From Siphlonurus alternatus (taxonomy: Eukaryota; Arthropoda; Insecta; Ephemeroptera; Siphlonuridae): a stretch of DNA of 64,000 bases. The notes beneath the pieces are model-generated. The model was not told where the DNA came from, searched no databases, and saw only the letters and a program-made list of their open reading frames with translations. Every line of letters begins with the position of its first letter. Position 1 is the first letter of the stretch. The position numbers were made by a program, and so were the translations under genes. Positions 58,577 through 64,000 of the stretch are shown piece after piece. The stretch covers positions 43,145,469-43,209,468 of the forward strand of contig OX463781.1 of the NCBI GenBank assembly GCA_949825025.1. Reading direction: 5' to 3'.

Positions 58577-61196
58577 GGGGGTGATACTACTGTATAGTCG
58601 GATGATTAAGAGCACTAAAGCTTTCTAAAGCGTCACGACATTCCTAAAAGAAACTTTTTGATAAAAAAAAGGAACATATAAAAAAAATATATTTTTAGTA
58701 GAAAAAGCGTAGGGTGTCATTAATTAACGTGGCTGTCTTTACGATATTGCGTTTAGCAGTTAGAAAGTTTAGCTTGGTGGTAACGTTACCAAAGTCATAA
58801 TACCTCCTCGCAAAAGTTCTTACCTAAAACAAAATCGTTTTCCTCTTCACCTGTCAAGCTTTAAATTATTTTTTTTTTTCTTAGTACAAGGGTTACATAA
58901 AAGTAAAAGAGGTATTACAGCAGTAGCTATGTCATAAGAAGCAGAAAAGTTTCACTTAAATTCTGTCATCAAGCGTATTGGAAAATTTAAGAAATATGTG
59001 TAATTTTTTTATACTAGAGGTAAATTTTCTTTTCTTTTTTTTTTTCAAACTTTTTTTTTTACCTGCTAATATCTTTAAATTACTTTGAAAAATATAATTA
59101 ATGAGTTAAAAAAGAAAATTTCATTAACTTTTTTCTTTATGTTTACAAAACTTGTTGTTAGTGTTGATTTTTTTTTAATAAAAAGTTAGCATGACAAATT
59201 TAATTTTGTTATTATGATATTTTTACAGTACTAAAATGAATTTTCTGGTCTCAATTTTTTTCTTTAAATAATGAAAAAAAATTTTTGTTAATATATTTTT
59301 ATATTTTTAATGCGATATAGTAATTTTCTAAATATTGGCGTCATAAAGTTAGTGCGAACCTAGTGGTAACTGCTGGAACTACGTGCGTCTGGCGAAGATT
59401 GCTGTATATGATTCACATTGTAAAATCATGTAAATGCTCCGTCAACAACCACAGCATAATTTTACAGAAATGACAACACCATATAATATATAGTTGTCAA
59501 ATACTTTCGGACAAATATAAAAAAATATTTCAACTTCGTAAGTGACTTCTTTCCTAAAAATTTGATAATTTTTGTGATTCTCCCCATGCTATAGGTATTG
59601 TCGTATCCTCGATGCAAAGAGCAAAATTTTCAGACGTCAGCGCCATCTCTTGGTCCTTTATGTCCTCTATACAATAAAATCATAATTTCTCAGGTATGAT
59701 GTATTTGAAAGCTTCAAATTTAATTTCCATGCAGTATTTTAAGACTTCAAATCAGTATGTTAAAATCTCTTGAAAATATTTTATAACGTAACTACGTAGA
59801 GAATCCAAGAGAAATGTTGACAAATATTGTTAAAATTTACCATATCATTAAAAATAATCATGCTAATGGATAATAACAATGTTTATTTTATGAATTACAA
59901 AAGTTACTGAAAATATTATGGTTTAAATTTGATCACTTTTTTGGGGATTTTTTTTAATTATCTGATTTATGGTGTTTCTATAGCTGATCAGACGCTCACA
60001 ACGTCATCAATAACCTACCTCAGTGAGCTTTTGTGACGTCATGATCGTCAGATCGGATATTACTACCTTAATGTAGATAATTTAAATAAAAAAAATAGTT
60101 CCCGTACTCTAAGAAATGTGAACAAATTAGAAATAGTACAATTTTATGTTTGGTTCCCTCAGACAACTAGACAATTGATTGGATGGATTGCCACAGATCA
60201 TCATGTTTTCGAAAGGACTCACAAAAAAATCTTAATTAGTCAAAAATAATAAAATAATCACTTGGGTGGGACCAATAGTTCTAAAGTTGGGGTTAATTTA
60301 AATTGAAAATTAGACAGAAAAACATTGAAATTGTAGGACTATTGGGACAAAAAAAAAAAGCAGACGAAACTTTATGATTGTTAATATTGTACGTCATAGA
60401 CTTCTATCTTCACTGTCCCACACTAACAATCTCACACGAAAAGTGGGTGTAATTGAGGGCCTTTCCTCAACAACCAACGCACTATTGGTTGATATTACAT
60501 CTCGTCTTAAATTCTTGGCACCTGACGAGGAAGTTCAACTTACTACATCTAATTTTAGTACCATTAAGCCTCTTTACATTTATTTTTGTTTTAAGATGAA
60601 TATATGAGACTATTAAATACATCTCTACATTCAACAGCAATGTTAAAAAAAAAATAATAATTATAAAATAATTTTTATCCTGTGAGTTATAGTTTCCCGT
60701 AATACAGACATGCTAAAAAAGTTGTATACCTCTTTTAGCTGCAGGCGTATGTGGCGACTTACTATCATGAAATGTGTATGTATTACAATGTGCTTTTTAA
60801 TTCAATAAAACCTTTTTAAACTGAAAATGAAAAACTAATATTATATATTCTAAATGGGTAATAAACGACATAATTAATTTTATAATTAAGTATAACCAAT
60901 TTTAAAAAGTTAAAATTAGTACTGCTCCATTACAATCACACTATTAGGTTTTTTTCTCGTTATTTTTCTGGTGACGTAAAGCGCTATAATTATAATAGAA
61001 TGAATTAAAAGTAAAGTGATTAATTATATTAAATATGCTCTGTTTCTTACAATAAAATCATGAAGGTTGTCCTTGAAAATAATTCATTACCAATAAAATT
61101 GTTGTGTCCTAATTGACAGGTGTTATAAAAAATCTACACCCAAGTATAACAAAACTAATTTCTTTTTCATCTATAAGTAATTAGAATATTTAGTAT
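58574..61196. other. No gene recognised
   Basis: AT-rich. Near 59983-60160 ACGTCATC, TGACGTCA and ATAGTTCCCGTACTCTAAGA recall the family A fold-back core and may be a decayed half copy. The 77-residue frame at 60374-60607 has no supporting signal. Confidence 0.4.
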
Positions 61197-61445
61197 TGTG
61201 AGGTTTCCCTTGAAAATAACGTCTTCAACTCATCTTTTACACGTCCAAACCTAATCTTTTTACCTGAAAAACACATCTTATTTCCACCTCGCTTAAAGTG
61301 AAGATAAAATGGTGACAATTCTTTTAACACTTGATGCTCAATAAGAGGAAAAAAGACGTATACCGTATTTTTCCTTCTATTTTTTTCCTCTAAAATGGAA
61401 TAAAATACGAGGGAATTAGACAAGGAGAGAGCTTAATAGTGAATA
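61197..61445 (-). repeat. Dispersed repeat, family J, minus orientation
   Basis: On the minus strand it reads GGAAATAAGATGTG and GTGTAAAAGATGAGTTGAAG, matching the 30.0-30.2 kb copy. The 77-residue frame inside it is therefore repeat sequence, not a gene. Confidence 0.6.
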
Positions 61446-61512
61446 AAAGATGAAAATTATTTTGAAATTTCGAAATTTTGTATTAAAGTGTTATACACTT
61501 GAATATATACAG

Positions 61513-61515
<3 letters not shown>

Positions 61516-61588
<73 letters not shown>

Positions 61589-61591
61589 TAT
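61516..61591. repeat. (TA)n tract at the retrotransposon 5' truncation
   Basis: A near-pure AT-dinucleotide run directly preceding the LINE-like fragment. Confidence 0.9.
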
Positions 61592-62526
61592 GCAAAAAAA
61601 ATTTATTGTGACGGTCAAATAAGAATGCTATCACCGCTATGTACACTATCTCAGGGTCTGTCTGGTCTATCCGTCAAAACAGGGCTCAAACTATTCAATT
61701 TAAAAGTCGCCCCTGTGGCCACTTATGGTATTGAAATCGTATGGCCTCATTTATCTGTATCCGACTTTGATAAATTAGAATCAGTACAAGCCATGTTTGT
61801 TAAAAGACTACTGTGTCTTTCAAAATTTACCGAAACTAGACTGGCCTATAAACTGATAGATTCCAATTATTTTATTACAGAAATCAAAGAAATGTTTAAA
61901 CTTCCAATGACAGATCAATATTCCAATTTTCTGGCTGTCAGGAATCAAAAAGCTCAGGATATTAATCCTGAGTTTTACAGCACTGATGCTATAATATGAC
62001 ATGTAAACATTGGTGTCTGCCCCAATTGGATAGATCCAATTTTAGAAATGTCTTAACTCGCCAAGCTGTTCACGGCTTCGACCATCTAATTTGTAAATCC
62101 TCTGGTTATCATAAAGCTGAACAATCTTGTGTATGTAAATTATGTAATGAATATTGTAGCCAATATCATTTAAATATCTGTAAATCTAGAATTAAACCTA
62201 TCAGTGATTATGCCAAGGGAGACTTCATATAGTCTATATATTTTGAATAGCAATTAAGCAATAAGTTTTTCATTCTATTTATTTTCTGTCATATTTTGTT
62301 TTATATATGTGCCTATATATATGATATACTATGATGTAACAGGCTGTTAATATCATCTGTTATTTTATTTTATATTCTTTTATTATCATTTTCTATTTTT
62401 CTATTGTTCTGTAACTATTATATATAGTTTGTATGTGTGTTTTATGTGTTCTATTACAGTGTTATTTTATAATGTATATTTCTAATATTATTTTGTATGT
62501 ACACTTTTTGTGTTTAATAAAAGACT

Positions 62527-62528
<2 letters not shown>
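61592..62528 (+). pseudogene. 5'-truncated non-LTR retrotransposon, reverse transcriptase C-terminal end
   Basis: From about 61598 to 62001 a frame reads into VAPVATYGIEIVW, then FDKLESVQAMFVKRLL. This is the pattern that follows the polymerase domain in many LINE-type reverse transcriptases. The frame stops at TGA (about 61997-61999) and is continued in another frame (61996-62232), which carries a Cys/His cluster (CVCKLCNEYC, HLNIC) before its stop. One frameshift therefore breaks the gene. About 290 bp of 3' tail with TTTAATAAAAG follows. Both ends abut (TA)n tracts. The upstream polymerase and endonuclease domains are absent, so it is a dead copy. Confidence 0.7.

Positions 62529-62577
<49 letters not shown>
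62529..62577. repeat. (TA)n tract at the retrotransposon 3' end
   Basis: Starts right after AATAAAAGACTAATA. Either the element's own microsatellite tail or the duplicated target. Confidence 0.9.
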
Positions 62578-62580
<3 letters not shown>

Positions 62581-64000
62581 TTTAACCCTAAAATACAATT
62601 GGTCAGAAACTCTGCACTGCACTCTCACAAGGAATATCAAATGTATTTGTGTTCTAGCTTAAGAATGTTACCCACCTGTATATTTGCAGACACCTTGTCA
62701 AGCAGACACGTTGAGAGAGTGTTCAATACCAAGTTAATTATTACACTGTCCATCCCTCTTCCTCCATTACACAGGGTCTAATTAGATAATGCAAAATCGT
62801 AGTCAATATTTAATAACGTATTAATATTCATAGAAGTTTACCTCTCTAAAATATTAATATATCTTATTATATATACCTTAAATAATATAATAATAAACAT
62901 ATTATATATATATATTGTACTATATTATATAACTACTGTTTTGTTATTTATACAATATATAAATCCAATAACATGTTCAAACAAACAAAACACGCGATCT
63001 TGAAGTATTGTAATATACAAGTAAAATATTACTCTATTATAGTATCTTTTTCATGAAACTTAATCACATAATTCTTAGTATATTCTTCATGTTGTATTGG
63101 TTTACATTTTTTATTATTTACAAACAATTTATTGGTAGCAATATCAGATACCTCTTCAGATATTCTGAGTGTTATAACTATTTGATTTATTGTTTTTTAT
63201 GGCACATAAGAGTGCTTTTTCTGTGACCTCATACACAGAATTGGAACTTGAGGATAAGAAGTATAAAAATATGTTTCATAAGATGAATAATTTCTCGGAT
63301 TTATTAAAATATAGAAAAATAAACATTGGTAAAACGATAATAATAATTGAATTTGTTTTATTATATTAATTGTACGTATTTATTCTATATTATAAACTTC
63401 TGTATTAGGTCAATTAAACAATTACATTGCACGTTCCTATATTTTAATAATATTTGTTCGATTAATTTATTTAATAATTTATTGTTCATGTTTTTTAATG
63501 TATCCCCTAGTTGATAAAATTTTCTTCTTGATGTATTGATTATTTTTAAATGTAAAATATTAAACTCAATGTAAGAGGAAAACGAAGGTATATATTCAAA
63601 CTCAAATGTTTCTAGAGCCCATTTTATTTTCATATGGTATACAAAGGCAGTCAATCGTAATCGAGATTTAATTTTTTTTTTTGAAAAAGTTAGAAATGTT
63701 TTTGTTTTTAGAAATTTTATGTTTATTAATAAATTCGTTAAAGGGTACTTTACCACTTTATGTGCACTGGTGCTCAATAGTGCTTTCTAACATATCCTAT
63801 TTTCAACGTTATTTTTTTTAATTATATTTTAATTTGTATTGGTGAAATAAAATAAAAAATAAATAAAAATACAAGAACTACAAATTATTAAGAAATGAAA
63901 ATTGTGCCAAAAAGAAGTGAGATTTAAAAAAATCTGAGAGGGGGCATGTATTTGTAGAAGAAGGAAAACTAAGGAAATCCAATTCTACCACTAAATTATA
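62578..64000. other. Right edge of the window, no supported gene
   Basis: AT-rich throughout. A 130-codon minus-strand frame (63385-63777) is long for this composition but rich in Lys, Ile, Leu and Asn as expected from AT-rich DNA. I see no domain or splice context. Confidence 0.4.

Noticed and set aside
59983..60160. Further family A fold-back
   Set aside because: Only scattered motifs match (TGACGTCA, ATAGTTCCCGTACTCTAAGA); the complementary arm could not be traced, so it is mentioned only as a possible decayed copy.
61996..62232. Independent small zinc-finger gene
   Set aside because: It continues the upstream reverse transcriptase remnant in another frame and is better explained as its frameshifted C-terminus.
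63385..63777. 130-codon minus-strand frame
   Set aside because: By rough estimate about one frame this long is expected by chance in 64 kb; composition is that of AT-rich DNA and no motif is visible.

Overview
This window is eukaryotic nuclear DNA, most likely from an arthropod or a similar invertebrate. It is strongly AT-rich and has no operons or bacterial-style gene packing. It is full of di- to pentanucleotide microsatellites and short fold-back repeats. The only long coding regions are split by GT-AG introns. I cannot name the species.

The centrepiece is a candidate 11,011-bp DNA transposon at 17024-28034. Its ends are the perfect 13-bp inverted repeat TAGGGCTGTAAAT, and it is bounded by identical 8-bp direct repeats TATTTTAT (17016-17023 and 28035-28042). 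Inside lies one five-exon plus-strand gene (18338-25649) whose exons join in frame without any stop into a 1067-residue protein. The N-terminal two thirds looks like a Mutator-like DDE transposase (candidate D328, D422, E575). The C-terminal third looks like a YqaJ-type exonuclease (TPDG, AEAK and QIQAQ motifs). The introns hold microsatellites, a near-perfect 55-bp-arm hairpin and an 875-bp fold-back element. Transposase, nuclease, subterminal TAACCG/CGGTTA clusters and target duplication together suggest a self-contained and possibly recently mobile element.

The left flank (1-17 kb) is intergenic or intronic. It holds fold-back elements at 5.4, 7.0, 9.3, 9.7, 10.7 and 12.1 kb, and a 2-kb inverted repeat at 14.4-16.4 kb whose arms are tandem arrays of about 131-135 bp units. 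The right flank (28-64 kb) carries more copies of the same families, several TA-flanked Tc1/mariner-like miniature elements, a TTAA-flanked palindrome, a 911-bp palindrome inserted in a (TA)n tract, long (CT)n/(GA)n/(TA)n tracts, and a 5'-truncated non-LTR retrotransposon tail at 61.6-62.5 kb.

Evidence for host genes is thin. One convincing exon-like segment lies at 50203-50358 (+), and weaker ones lie on the minus strand at 31.65-31.83 kb and 49.5 kb. The window may therefore cross large introns of one or more host genes. No rRNA, tRNA or CRISPR was recognised. All coordinates and alignments were made by eye, and no database search was run.
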